A stretch of DNA of 64,000 nucleotides, from the NCBI GenBank assembly GCA_050084985.1, contig JBITNC010000001.1, forward strand, positions 166,780,001 through 166,844,000. Direction: 5' to 3'. This stretch comes from Nageia nagi (Eukaryota > Pinophyta). Each line of letters opens with the position of its first letter. Positions within the stretch are counted from its first letter, which is position 1. Below the pieces are notes generated by a model, which saw only the letters and a list, made by a program, of their open reading frames with translations, had not been told where the DNA came from and ran no database searches. Made by a program: the position numbers and the translations under genes. Positions 1-11,474 of the stretch are shown here, one piece after another.

Positions 1-373
1 TTCATCATAGATGAAGGGCTGTTACTAAAATTGACCTTGAATGGCTTGAGACAAAGAAATTGTAAAACACTGAACGACTTGGAAACCCAAAGGGTATCCA
101 CAACAAAGGATTTATAACATATCATAGAGGGAAAGCTTTGTCATATATTCCATACCATAGAGACAGAATCCATTATCCTAGAACATAGATCCTCGAACAT
201 CCACAAGTATTAAAAAAAAACAGGTCTTATTCTATTATTATTAACTCCATCAATGTTGGAAGGAGTCCATCCTACAACTTATCTCTATGAGCATGCTCTC
301 CATGGTAGCACACAAACTTGTAGAAGAAGCTAACGCGGCATCAATGGTTACTTAGTTTGCATTTTGTGAATGT
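1..373. other. 3' flank of the WRKY gene
   Basis: No gene is recognised here. On the minus strand it lies downstream of the WRKY stop codon and probably holds the 3' untranslated region. I see no clear AATAAA on that strand, only A-rich near matches around 215-245. Confidence 0.4.
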
Positions 374-1279
374 CTAAGAACGTAACCCCTCGTTGATAAG
401 CACAATGGCAGGCTTGGAACCAGGCTGCTGAAACGCTATGGGTTTTCCAATGTAATATATCTTCAATGAGCTATCATGGTTATGCTGGCCATCGTATGTC
501 GTGATAATCATGGTTTTGTCACTTGGATCCCGTTCAACCCTCTTCTTAACGGCACAGTTTTTATCAGAACACCTGTAATAGCTCCTGGAAAAAGTCCCAT
601 AACAAAAGAAATAAGTCTATAAGCGAACCTGATGCATGATCAAGCCTTCCCAACCTCAGCTATCGGTGATTTTCAAAGAAGTGCCTAGAGGTTTGAGTAG
701 TGTTACCTAGGATGAGGGCTGCTTTTAATATTTTTCTTGCCGTACTTTCTCCATTTGTAGCCGTCCTGCAGCAAATCGGTCTCTGATCTGGTTTTGAATG
801 CATACTGTGGCCCTTTCTGAGCTCTTCTCTTCCCTTTTTTCCTCCTGATAGTAAGACAGGACACAGTTTAAGATGAAATCTAAATAAACTTGAAAGCCTG
901 CAAAAATTTCCCTAAAAAGGGCTATCTAAGATACTTACCCAATGTCTTCTTGGTCAGATTTATGGCTGCCACTCTCCTCAACCAGGTCAGGTTGCTGTTC
1001 TTCTAAATCCTTGCCACTGGCACTGCTAGCCGCCATTGGACTATGAACAACATTTGCTGATTTCCCTCCATTATCATTTTCATGTTTACAGGTTGAGAAT
1101 GATTCATTGTGGATGTCATTCAGCTCCGATATGCCATAAAACGGCGGTTGGTTACCAGATAAGTGTTCATGCATAATATCCCATGGAGAACCATAGCAAG
1201 GATCCAAAATCTGATAGGGAGTTTGGCAGTTGATCAAACCATTGAAGTGGGAATGCGAATACAATTCATAAGGCTCCAT
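374..1279 (-). CDS. WRKY transcription factor, group IIc type, WRKYGKK variant, three exons
   Basis: A nuclear sequence-specific DNA-binding regulator of about 229 aa. Exons read on the minus strand: 1279-939, 844-707 and 584-374, with introns 938-845 and 706-585. Both introns start GT, end AG and are phase 2. Exon 1 encodes an acidic, polar N-terminus. Exon 2 encodes a basic stretch and the DNA-contacting strand with WRKYGKK at about residues 145-151. Exon 3 encodes the zinc finger C165-X4-C170-X23-H194-X1-H196. The second intron falls in the Arg codon before SYYRC, the position conserved in most plant WRKY genes. GKK in place of GQK is the WRKY50/51/59-type variant, which in known cases changes DNA preference. 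The start is the first in-frame ATG; the frame stays open upstream without an ATG as far as about 1400, so an extra 5' exon is possible. No stop or frameshift breaks the model. Confidence 0.93.
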
Positions 1280-1473
1280 GTATGACAAAAGAGATACACA
1301 ATTTGGAGGATAAACCTGAAGCTTGTTCAAAGTCCTACAACTCGAACCTAGTCTGACGGATGAGAGAAGCCTATTAAGAAGGCATGGATTTCCATTTTAA
1401 ATTGTAGTTTCCTGAGCATTTCGGAGATGTTGCGGAGATGTATGAATGGGTCATCAGACACCCTTAGACACGG

Positions 1474-1479
1474 TTGACT
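1474..1479 (+). promoter_or_regulatory. W-box (TTGACT)
   Basis: TTGACT matches the W-box TTGAC(C/T) bound by WRKY proteins. It lies about 195 bp upstream of the WRKY ATG. A six-base match can occur by chance. Confidence 0.3.
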
Positions 1480-1564
1480 GTTGATATCTCTTTTCTTTTT
1501 ACAGTGCTTGGTGAATACTTTGAATGACCACAAGTGATACAGGACATGAATAATTAATGCATCA

Positions 1565-1572
1565 TTTTCCAC
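1565..1572 (+). promoter_or_regulatory. WK-box (TTTTCCAC)
   Basis: TTTTCCAC is the WK-box reported as the target of a tobacco WRKYGKK protein. It lies about 285 bp upstream of the ATG of a WRKYGKK gene, in reverse orientation to it, so autoregulation is possible. An eight-base match in AT-rich DNA is only weak evidence. Confidence 0.3.
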
Positions 1573-1995
1573 TTGTTTCTTGTTCTCAATCTCTTCTCTC
1601 CTCTCATTCTCCGTATTATTCGGCCCACCTGCTTTTCCTTGGCTAATCAATTTCGTCCATTACAATTTATCCTTCATCAATCCCCCGTTGGCTTCAGATA
1701 TGCTGCTCAACACGCTTTGATGGATGCCGTCAATGCCCCACAAAACGTGAAACCTGTGATGCCACTGTCGCAATTATTCGGTATGGCATTCTATTTCCAT
1801 ACTTTTTTGGTTTGTACGAGTAGGATTTGTTTGAGCTTTTTAGAGGATCTGTAAGCGAGAGCCTCCCTATGTTATCTGAATATATAAAGGACATCTAAGT
1901 CTAATCATTACCTTTCCTTTTATTCTTTACATTGTTATGGGTATTTTGCTTAATTGGTTCTCTACATGCCCACATTGATATTTAGGAAGAGATTC

Positions 1996-2137
1996 ATCAT
2001 TTGTCTAGCTATGGGATTTTTTTGTCCTCTCATCATTTGTCTAGTTATGAGATTTTTTTGTCCTCTCATCATTTGTCTAGTTATGAGAATTTTTTGTCCT
2101 CTCATCATTTGTCTAGCTATGGGATTTTTTTGTCCTT
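1996..2137. repeat. 36-bp tandem minisatellite, four copies
   Basis: The unit runs from ATCATTTGTCTAG to a run of T and GTCCTCTC. It repeats with starts at 1996, 2032, 2068 and 2104, and the last copy degrades after about 2137. The unit length divides by three, so frames on both strands stay open; these are not genes. Confidence 0.9.
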
Positions 2138-2209
2138 TTGTGTGCAAGAAATTTTGTAATGAGCATTTGAGTATATTCAGGAAATTAATTCATTAAATTT
2201 AATATCTTA

Positions 2210-2530
2210 AAAAATAAATTGAATTATAGATTCATGAAGTTAAAACTACATATTAGTTTAATGAATTTTGACATATCAAAATAATATGTCATATTTACGA
2301 ATCTAATATAACATATTTATTTCACGAATATGTCAACATGAAAAATTTATGCTACATATTAACAAAACTAATATTAATTTTAGCTTCACAAATGCGATAT
2401 ATTCACGAAACTAATATAAAGTATTAGTTTCGCAAATATGTAAACCTAAATTTTAAAAAAAAACCTCTATCGCATACACGTAATGCTAAAATTCCATATC
2501 AATTTCATAAATTTGCAAACTAAAATAAAA
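2210..2530. repeat. AT-rich zone with short hairpin repeats
   Basis: A degenerate motif recurs in inverted pairs, for example TATTCACGAAACTAATA followed closely by TATTAGTTTCGCAAATA at about 2400-2437. Related pairs occur at 5735-6050 and 48700-49050. No gene is seen. Confidence 0.5.
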
Positions 2531-2559
2531 AAAAAAAGGACCACACTTCTTGATGCCAC

Positions 2560-5500
2560 CATCTTGCACATATCATTAATGCAAGCAGACAAACTCATTT
2601 GAAACCACATAAAATTCCAAAACCTTAGCTTATTCTTTCATTTTACTACTTCCATCAGTATTTCTTGTAACAAATCCATCCGAGTTGTGAAAGTAAGTGG
2701 TGAAAACCATTTTTTATTGTATTTGCATAGTTTACAATCAATGAAATTGCATTTGCACCATGCATTATCCCAAATTTTTCTTTGATATTTTGCATACACC
2801 TATACCAAGGAAAACGCAACAAAAAATTATATGAAATCCCATTTTCAAGTGTCCATGATTTCTTTTAAAGATTGCATGTCAAATAATTTGTGGGCCTTTT
2901 GTATTCTTTAAAATTTTACAAACATGTCTATTAGGGCACTTACAATAACAATATTTGATGAATACCCATTTTATGCATATCCTGTGATCATTGTAGTACA
3001 TGAAACTGCATATCATATCGATGAGGAATAGATTTTTTATAAGAAACTTATTTATGATATCTCTTGTTTAAAATATATTGGTCCTTTAATAAAGGAGTGT
3101 TTATGTTAAATCCTTATTACAAAATATATAATCATTACTTGAAGCATTTTAATTATTTTTCATTTATAAATATCATTGTTTTATAACAAACTTATTTTTT
3201 TTATGTGCTTGATGGGAAAACCAAATTTGCATGAATTACGTAAAAAGAATTGATCTTTGAAGCCCTAATAAAAAAATATTTGCATGAATAATTTATGGTC
3301 CTTGTGTATTCTTTAAAATTTTGCATACATGTCTACTAAGGCACTCACAACAACAACATTCAATGAAAACCCAATCCATGAAATTATATTTTCATCATGC
3401 ATCTTGTAAAATAAGTTTTGGGCCTTATGTATTCTTCCACATTTTGCATACATATCTACCAAGGCAATCGCAACAACAACAACATTCAATATTGAAAACC
3501 CACTTTCAACTACTCTTTGATGGATGTCCATACCTTCTTCTAGATTTCCTGTGTCAACTAATTTATGGGCCTTCTATATTCTTTGAATTTTTGCATACAT
3601 ATCTACAAGGGTACTCACAACAACAACATTCAATAAAAAATCAAATATTTCAACTACTCTTTGGTCAATGATTTTATGCAACCATTATAGTCCATAAAAT
3701 TGCATCTTGATGAGGAATTTTTTTATAAGAAAAACTCATTTATGTTGTGTCATGAAAAATATGTTGGTCCTTTAATAGAGAAATGTTTGTGCATGCATCA
3801 TTGCATTCCATGAAATTGTGCTTGCATCATGCATCTTATCAAATAATTCTCAGGCCTTATTTATTTTTCCATATTTTGCATACATATCTATTAGGGCATT
3901 CAAAAAAAATAATTGATGATTCAAAACCATTTTCAACTACTCTTTGATGGATGTCTATACCTTCTTTTAGATCTCCTATACATATCATATCCATCTATAT
4001 GCATGTACATACCATAAGGAACATTAGGTTTACTTAATGAATCTGATGTAATAGAAGAATCCAAATCTTCAAGTCAAAACTTCAATTCAAGTTGTTTAGG
4101 TCTTGTATCCTTATGGGATATGCATGCATATAGATGGATACTACCTCTATTTGTAGTCACCTACATAGTTTTATAAAATTATGTACTTCCTAAGAAGCAT
4201 CTTTTTGTTATGATATAAATGCTTAGTAAACATCTTCATATCTGCACTTTCAACTACTCTTTAAAGAAAATTAAATATCATAAGATAATGATAATGAGAG
4301 TGATATCATGATTTTTTTTATAATAAACTTAGAAAATCCATTTTTTGCATATCTCTTTTTAATAACATTGAGCAAGGTGAATTGGTCTTCTTGGACTACC
4401 ATTGTTGCATATTGTATTTGGTAAATTGATATTTTTTATTACTTTTTGTATATTTCCAAACTTGGTATACATGTCCATCATAACAACATCCAATTGAAAT
4501 CCACTTCATATTATTTTTTGATGGATATTAATACACTCTTTCAACCTGAAATATGATAGCATACACCATATTGTTGTGTGAGACTTTACATATTATATTA
4601 TGTTGCATCATCAAGTGTTTCTTAGTTATTAAATATTATTATATATTTTGCATGCATATATATCATGAAAATATGTATTCTTATACATTTTTCATATGTG
4701 TCTTGTGTATTCTTATCAAATAATTCCCAATCCATGTGTATTGTCCATTTTTTTTGCATCTATGATAACTATTGCTCTTTAATAAAATTTCTCTCCAAAA
4801 TTGTTGCATAATAAATTATTGTAAGGGATGCCAACCAAAATTGTTGCATATTACAAGAGATTCCAAGATATAAAAAATATTGTTACAAGGGGTACCAAGA
4901 TACAAAACATGTTACAGATGATCAACCAATATAGTCATATCAATGTAAGATATCATTTGAAGGGTAATCATCATCCTTGATAGCTTTAGTTGGTTGCTGA
5001 GATGGTAAGTTAGGAATATTAATAATTTTATTTTATATGATTCATGTTATTATTTATTTTTCAAAATTCATGCTTATATCTCTATTGTATTTTGGGTGTT
5101 GTAGATGATCAGGCTAAACAACCATGTTAGCACAAGATACCATTTAAAGGGGAATCATCATCCTTGATAACTTCATTTGGTTATCGAGATGGTAAGTTAT
5201 GAATAGTAATAGATTTCATTTTATACTATTCATGTTATTATTTGTATTTTTTATTGATCAGCTCCAATTTGATGCATGCTTTGATAACATTTGATAAGGT
5301 GAATTGATCTTTCTAGATGATTACTATTGTTTATTGCATTTGGTGTATAATATCCAACAATGATAATTTTTAAAACAAATAAAATTTTGTAAGCATATTT
5401 ATCATGAAACTATATTTGTATCATGCATACTATTAAATAATATCCTAGGCCTTATGTGTTCTTGTACATTTTGCATACATTTCTATCATAACATACATGT

Positions 5501-5640
5501 ATATCATTGTAGTCCATGTAGCTTTTTCTACAATGTATATCTTATCAAACAATTCCTAGTCCCTCTGAATTCTCCCATATTTTGTATACATGTCTATCAT
5601 AGCATTAACAATGTCAAGATTTTGCATACATCTATGTTTG
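2560..5640 (-). pseudogene. Debris of PPR genes, several broken modules
   Basis: Read on the minus strand, pieces of PLS-type pentatricopeptide repeats recur. The clearest is at 3313-3670, with IHQRVVESGF, ALVDMYAKCGRIHKA and KMHDENIISW. Further LVDMYAK-like or IHQRVV-like pieces lie near 2760-2800, 2890-2970, 3790-3980, 5400-5480 and 5540-5610. Intact PPR proteins bind organellar RNA. Here the modules are short, repeated and broken by stops and deletions: at 3530-3560 the sequence jumps from one helix straight into the next GNLEEGMDIHQ motif. No complete ORF remains. Part of the segment, 2560-2710, resembles 48570-48690 in inverted orientation. Confidence 0.7.
4916..5247. repeat. Tandem duplication, offset about 187 bp
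   Basis: A block of about 145 bp, beginning AGATGATCA and containing AATCATCATCCTTGATA, occurs at 4916-5060 and again at 5103-5247 with mismatches. It lies in the PPR debris zone and encodes nothing recognisable. Confidence 0.7.
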
Positions 5641-5734
5641 CAATGTCTCCAAAATTGTAACATAAAAATTATTGTAAGGGATGCCAAGAATGAAAACTTT
5701 ATCAAGAATGATATGTATATGTGTTACTTGAAAA

Positions 5735-6050
5735 ATATTATTTGCATATTCATGAAGCTAATACATTGATTAGCTTGTCGAATATATGCTTTTATAAAAA
5801 ACTTAAACATACATATTCATAAGGCTAATAACTGTATTAGCCTAACAAACATGTTTGCATATTAGTAAAGCTAATATATTAATTAGTTTCATAAATATAT
5901 TCTTATAAAAAACTTTAAACTTACATATTCACAAGGCTAATACATTAATTTGCTTCGTAAACATGAGCTTCTTTAAAATTTAAATTTTCATCCTCAGATA
6001 TTCGTAAAGATAACAAATGGATTAGTTTTGTGAATATGCACTATTTTTTT
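5735..6050. repeat. AT-rich hairpin repeats, second cluster
   Basis: Several inverted pairs of an ATTCATGAAGCTAATA-like half-site and its complement ATTAGCTTCGTGAATA occur, separated by a few bases, at about 5742-5790, 5806-5860, 5865-5915, 5930-5970 and 5997-6040. No gene is seen. Confidence 0.5.
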
Positions 6051-6074
6051 AACCATTGATTAATGCCATCAAAT

Positions 6075-6226
6075 AATATAGTCAATCTTGGAAATTATCA
6101 CATACTTGAAGGTTCTTCACAAGATAGACATTGCAAACATAGTTAGTTGAATGCAAAATATGGGAGAGTACATAGGAACTAAGAATTATTTGATAAGATA
6201 TGTTGTTGACATAGTTACATGGATTG
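6075..6226 (+). pseudogene. PPR fragment, copy A
   Basis: On the plus strand the segment resembles the conserved PPR stretch that encodes AKYGR and ELFDKI. A diverged direct copy lies at 32410-32545. The Copia element was inserted directly after it. Confidence 0.45.
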
Positions 6227-6231
6227 GAATA

Positions 6232-6722
6232 TGTTGGAATGTATAATGCATTATTGTAAAGGTTTGTATTAAATCTTCTATGTAAATTCATTAATACTTA
6301 AGGGTATCATTTGATACCTTAAGTATTTAAATGAATATGATAATGTAAATTGTCCCACACTCCATGTCATAAGCATGCCCCTTGGGTAAAAGGATGTGCA
6401 TGTCATGCTTTTGTACATTGGATAAAAAGATGATCCAAGGAGAGATTTTGGCTTATAAATAGAAGGCTCCCTCTTTGTAATCATACACCAATTGTGGAGT
6501 AAAGTTATGCTATAAGATAGTGGTTAGGAGAAAAGAGTAGGAGGATTGTAAGAGAGTTGCATTTATAATTGAAGTAAAGATCTAGTTAGTGGATGTACTC
6601 CAACTTGGAGGAACCACTTATATCTTGTGTTGTGAGATTGCTTTGAGTTTATTAGATGTAATTGTGAGCTTTCATATGATCTTGGTTGATTAGGAATTAT
6701 CTTGTTAGTGTTAGTTTCTTCA
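6232..6722 (+). repeat. Copia 5' LTR
   Basis: It matches 31142-31632 over its full 491 bp, and the solo LTR at 58148-58643 in reverse. It contains a TATAAAT-like box at about 6454-6460, a plausible promoter. An open frame on its minus strand is shared by all three copies but is a by-product of LTR similarity. Confidence 0.93.
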
Positions 6723-6725
6723 AAT

Positions 6726-6737
6726 TGGTATCAAAGC
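6726..6737 (+). other. Copia primer binding site
   Basis: TGGTATCAAAGC lies four bases after the 5' LTR. It differs by one base from TGGTATCAGAGC, complementary to the 3' end of initiator methionine tRNA, which primes minus-strand DNA synthesis. Confidence 0.8.
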
Positions 6738-7392
6738 TTGGTTTGGAGGCTCTTTTTAAACTTTTGAAGGTATTCAACTTGGAGGTCTTCTTCCTTTGAT
6801 TTTGAGACCTTGTTAAAGTAAACTTAAGAGGAGGTATAAAATCCCTAAATTCCTTCCCTATTTTTTTATCTCCTTATAATTCTAACATGTTCTTTATTAT
6901 GAGTTAATCCTTTTTTATTTCAAGGAAATATTCTTACATACTATTGCCTTTGTTTTACTAAAACTATTTTTTAGTAATTGCAATTTTTTTAAATTGTCTA
7001 TATGGCAATAATATGTTATATTTTTGATTATATATATATATATGCAATTTTTTAATATTCATTTCTTCTCTTATACAAAGAAGTGTAGAAATTACAAAAT
7101 AATCCTTTTATTTTGTATTAGAAATATTAAAAGTTGCATTTATCTTTACATATGCACATATTTAAATAAAAAAAGGGGGTAGTAAAATTTATGTAATATT
7201 ACCTTGAGATATTACATATGTTTGTAATTTTTAAGAAAAAAAAATATATTCAACTTTGTCTGGCCTTGTTAAGCTTTTGAGGTTAACTCTTGGTGGTAGA
7301 GGGGAGAACCAAACATAATTTTTTTTAAATTTGTTAATAGCAGAGGTGGGTCCCATACTGGTGGTTTTGTTTTTAGGGTCTAGTTTCTACCT

Positions 7393-7487
7393 TGTGCACC
7401 CCTTTGTAGTTAGCCTCCTGTGCACCCCTTTGTAGTTAGCCTCCTATACACCCCTTTATGCAGTCAACCTCTTGCACACCCCTTTGC
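7393..7487 (+). repeat. 26-bp tandem repeat in the Copia leader
   Basis: Units of TGTGCACCCCTTTGTAGTTA plus six bases start at 7393 and 7419 and are followed by two diverged copies. The C-rich unit stands out in AT-rich surroundings. Confidence 0.8.
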
Positions 7488-8379
7488 TCTCTTCCTTACT
7501 AGATCAGGCCCTCACGAGTGCTCCCTTATTTTTCTTTTGGCCTCCTCTTAATATCATGTGACTCCTCACCTTGGCTCTGCATGGTGCCTCTCATAAGGCC
7601 TCCACCTCTATCACATGACCACTTACCTCCTTCTGTGCATGACCAATCACCTCCTTTTCCATTGCCTTTGTTCTGTACTTGCATGGTGCCTCACTCCTCA
7701 TGTGATTGATGCTCCCCCCTCATAGCACCTCTTGGCTTCACATTTCCTTCTCCTCACTCTTATGTGGGATTATCCTCTTACAATAAATTAAATCTACTTC
7801 AATTTTTTTTCTTTATGCATGGGTAAAAGTATTTTGTTTGGAGTAGACAACACTTTATGTTCAAAAGTACTCCAATGCATTTATGAAGTAGGGGCAATCT
7901 TTTATATACCTAAATGCATTTATGAAGTACTCCAATTTTTTAATCTAGCCATTATAATATCTGACTTGGAGTAATTATACATTACCTTGCACTTAAATGC
8001 AATTTTTTTTTACATGCCTTCCCTATTCATTAATTTCTATCAAATAATGATAAGTTTGCTTGTTGAATAAAAGTATGTACTCTTCATTAATTATTTCTAA
8101 CTAGAGTACTTCTCATTATGCCTTTTTTAACCATAAGGCATTTTTATGCACTTGCCAAGTTTTTTTTTTGAGTATGTTCTTAAGTAAGAATGAATTTTAT
8201 TTTAAGTGATAAAAGGATCAAATTATTTTCAGTTAGAGGGGGAGACATTTATGAATTTCTTTACTTAAAATCTCTAGATCCTTTATGATTAGAATACATA
8301 TTTATCACTTATAAACTTTTATGATTTGCAAATAATGCATATTTATTACTTAGAAATTTTAAATGCCTCTCTAAGTTAA

Positions 8380-8600
8380 TGTTGAATACTTAGAACTTAA
8401 TTTTTTAAGTTAATGGTACATGCTTAGTACTTAACTTTAAATGATGCATGCTTAAGATTAGTACTTATGCTTATTACTTAAAAATTTTAAGTTAATAAAT
8501 GCATGCTTAGTACTTAATTTTTAAGTTAATGTTGCATGCTTAGGACTTAAATTTTTAAGTTAATGTTGCATGCTTAGGAATTAATTCCTTAAGTTAAAAG
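8380..8600 (+). repeat. Degenerate 34-bp repeats around GCATGCTTAG
   Basis: TTAAGTTAATGTTGCATGCTTAG-like units recur five or six times with spacing near 34 bp and varying ends. They lie in the Copia leader. Confidence 0.65.
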
Positions 8601-9501
8601 ATACATGTTGAGTATTTATCCTTTATGAAAAAATAACTTATGCAAATTTTTGGAATTAATACATGCTTATACTTAAGTATTTCTCAAAATGAACTTGTGC
8701 AAAATATGGACTTGTGTAAAGATGTCCTTAAGAGGTTAGCAAACAAAACCCATTTGACACTTAAGTTTCAAGTTATGAGTGGATGATGTTTTACTTATGC
8801 TCTTTTTTTCAAGTTTTGCACATTGATTTATTTGCTTATGCAAATATTGAAATGAGCAACTCCTAAAAATGAATACATCTGCATGTACATTTCATAACAT
8901 GACTTGTTTAGGGAGCCATGAGGTGAGGATAGATATACTGGAGCCTTTAAGTTCGATAATCCAAGTGGTGTAAAGTTTGTACTTCTTAATTACCCTTAAA
9001 TCTTATGTTGGTCTGGATTTAACTCCAATAAGTGGATAGGTATGTGTATAGTTATATCACATATGCACATGTCCATTTAGGGATTATCCTAGTAACCTAA
9101 GAGTACAACTTGAAACCTAATCAAGATTAATAATTTGGTTGATCCAATAAATGTTAAAATCTTAGAAAATAGCTAGTACTTCTCTTTGTAAGAGTATATT
9201 GCTACCTAAGGGAAACTAGTTAAGGATTGGTATTACTTGGGCTCCTCTTGTGTGGGCATCCAGGTGAAGGCTTAATGTTAGATAAGAAAACAAGCCTCAA
9301 AATATCACTCTACATCTATGATTCTTGAGATGATAAATGTATTTGAGTATATGGGTTATTATTTGAATTTGCACTTGTGAATCAAATCAAGCATTTATTT
9401 AGTGTTAAATGTGACATGTATTATTTTACTTGGTTAAAATTTAACATTTAATATTATTTATTGAAACCATATGCTCATTATTTCACATTCTTATGTAGCA
9501 A

Positions 9502-9937
9502 ATGGAAGAATCTTTTTTACCCAAACACATTTTTGATGGTTCCAACTATGGGATTTGGGAACCTCGAATGAGAGCTAAATTACAGGCAAGAAAGCTTTGG
9601 CAAATAGTGAATAAGAACCTTGTACCTCCTACAGATGAGAAGGCACTAGAAGCTTACAACACAAAGAATGGGTTGATAACCTCTATGATTTACCATGCAA
9701 TTTTAGATGATGTGCTCTTGATAATTTACTTTTCAACCTCAGCAAAGGAAGCATGGGATAAGCTTAAGCAAATCTACCTTGATTCAAACTTTTCAAGAAG
9801 ATTTACCATTTTTCAAAAGTTGCTGCAATCTTATCAAGGGAAAAATGAAAATGTGGCTATCTACTTAAATAAAATCATTGACTTAAAGATCCAATTTATT
9901 GCTTTTAGGTGCAATTAGATCAATGATGAGTTCATAG
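9502..9937 (+). pseudogene. Copia gag, 5' part
   Basis: The frame from ATG 9502 encodes the N-terminal half of a Copia Gag (UBN2 type), starting MEESFLPKHIFDGSNYGIW with a conserved W-X-X-R-M. The Gag shell packages retrotransposon RNA. A TAG at 9916-9918 ends the open part, after which the frame runs to the Tat1 insertion point. The rest of the gene lies at 26834-27336. When the target duplication is counted once, the frame continues correctly across the insertion. Confidence 0.85.
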
Positions 9938-10785
9938 TGTAGACACCTAAAAATGTTCCTTTTTTAACTAGTAAACATTGAAATAATCATAACTCTTCAC
10001 GACAATATAAAATAGGTTTAAAAACCATATTATTGGATAGCTCCCATCGAGTACATGCAAAATGGGTAGTCACATGACTCTTTTTAGGTAAAATTGGCTA
10101 TTTGGTGGTCATTTTAATATTGTTACAAAAATTGAAAACCAGTCGCCAGCGACCCAAAATAGTTGTCGACATTTGGAGGCGATCGCTGGCATTCATCTTG
10201 TAATCGTCGGTGACTTTGTAACAGTCAAAAAAGAAACCAAAATAGCGAGAGAAAGTTGAAATGTTTTATTTTTCCAAGATGATGTGGATAGAGGGGGTCA
10301 GTTACGACCTACAGTGGCTTTTCACTTCCCCTTACTAGCCTTGAAACATCTCACCCAAAATCTATAAATACAAGCCAATACAAAGCAATAGGGACCCATC
10401 TTGACCCATTTTTTAAGTAGGGTAATGCTGGCAAAATCTTGTGAGCTCATACCTTTTATTTTTTTATGTTAGCTTCAATTTAATACATGTCATACATAAA
10501 TGCTTTGATATTATTGTCTTTTGCATGTGTGTAAGATTTACAGGTTGTCCATATCAAGGAGAGAAGTAAGCAAATCAAAAACAATGAAGATCTAATACCT
10601 TCATTTTGGCAAATGGCATTTGTAAAAGTCCCTTCTAAGGGCAAATTGTAGTTTGAGCTAAAAATCAATATCAATTTATAATTATAGCATTTCTATCTAT
10701 TTTACATAATTTGAGGTTCAGTGAAGATTTAAGAATAATTGTATCTCATGTTATTCTACATTCCAGCTCTATTTTCACTGCAACA
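9938..10785 (+). repeat. Tat1 5' LTR
   Basis: It matches 25981-26828 in length and sequence. It contains a group of CpG-rich palindromic motifs (10142-10153, 10180-10193, 10202-10214) and a CTATAAATAC TATA-like box at about 10362-10371. No clear TGG-starting primer site follows it. Confidence 0.93.
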
Positions 10786-10934
10786 TTCTGATGCTAGAAG
10801 GAGGGCCCTTCCGTTATTGATAGGGAGTTTTTTTGTTTATAATGATTTTACCTTTCTGTTATCTAGTTTATTTGAATTTTTCCATATACTAACTTTAAAT
10901 TTTGCGTTCTATGCTTTTTAGGAAATCTATTGCA

Positions 10935-11085
10935 GAAATGCCAGCGATTGGAATCAGACACTGGTGACTCAAAAGGAATGCCAGTGATTTACAAAGTAAT
11001 CCAGACTAAACGTTAGCAATTGGAATCAGATATCAATGACTCAGAATAAATGCCAACGATCTCTATTTAAATGCTGGCGACTCAT
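10935..11085 (+). repeat. Cluster of the Tat1 palindromic motif
   Basis: Seven decayed copies lie in 150 bp: ATGCCAGCGATT, CACTGGTGACTC, ATGCCAGTGATT, ACGTTAGCAATT, TATCAATGACTC, ATGCCAACGATC and ATGCTGGCGACTC. They alternate between a GCCRGCGA-like and a CTGGYGACTC-like form at 20-40 bp spacing. Related motifs lie in the LTRs and at 24960-25070 and 25415-25475. Confidence 0.65.
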
Positions 11086-11474
11086 ACTCCAGGTTGTTTT
11101 GCCTTCTTTTGTTATTTCTAAAAAAATAAAATAAAATATATAATATGTTGTTAAAATGGAAGGATACTTTTGAATGTGATTCCTTTGCCTAGAATGCATA
11201 TAAGAATGGGTAGAAAAGGTTAAATGCATTTTTTATTAATTTACTTTATGTATAATGTTATGTATTTATTTTCATGTTTTGGGTGAAGGGTACATACACA
11301 TTAATACTTTTTATCTTGTCTACTTATGCTCTCCCTTTGCACTTCGTGCGATCTAAGGTGACCAGAATAGACATGATAAGAAGGAGTAATTAATTCTTCT
11401 TTTCTTTCACATTCACACTATAATTAATTTGGTTAATTTACCCACACATAATGACCTCTTACCAAGTTTGCCCT

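Larger units (their letters stand above)
1280..1995. other. Upstream region of the WRKY gene
   Basis: No gene is recognised. On the minus strand this is the 5' untranslated and promoter region of the WRKY gene. Open frames on both strands lack homology that I can recognise. A TATATATT-like stretch on the minus strand near 1876-1886 lies about 600 bp from the ATG, too far to be confident. Confidence 0.35.
6740..9501 (+). other. Copia untranslated leader
   Basis: About 2.8 kb between primer site and gag have no recognisable gene. They hold a 26-bp tandem repeat (7393-7487), a TA run near 7028-7044, and an AT-rich repeat around GCATGCTTAG (8380-8600). A long leader could hold packaging signals, but none can be identified. 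Confidence 0.6.

Noticed and set aside
1996-2137. Evenly spaced repeats as a CRISPR array
   Set aside because: The copies are contiguous without unique spacers and the DNA is plant nuclear.
1954-2196. Open frames on both strands over the 36-bp minisatellite
   Set aside because: The unit length is a multiple of three, so frames stay open by arithmetic; the peptide is a simple repeat.
6278-6484. A 68-codon minus-strand frame conserved in all three Copia LTR copies (also 31188-31394 and 58385-58597)
   Set aside because: The LTRs are similar at DNA level, so any open frame recurs. Its start is not an ATG in every copy and it resembles no protein.
7518-7709. Pro/Ser/His-rich frame in the Copia leader
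   Set aside because: It lies in a C-rich repetitive leader, has no homology that I know, and is followed by stops well before gag.
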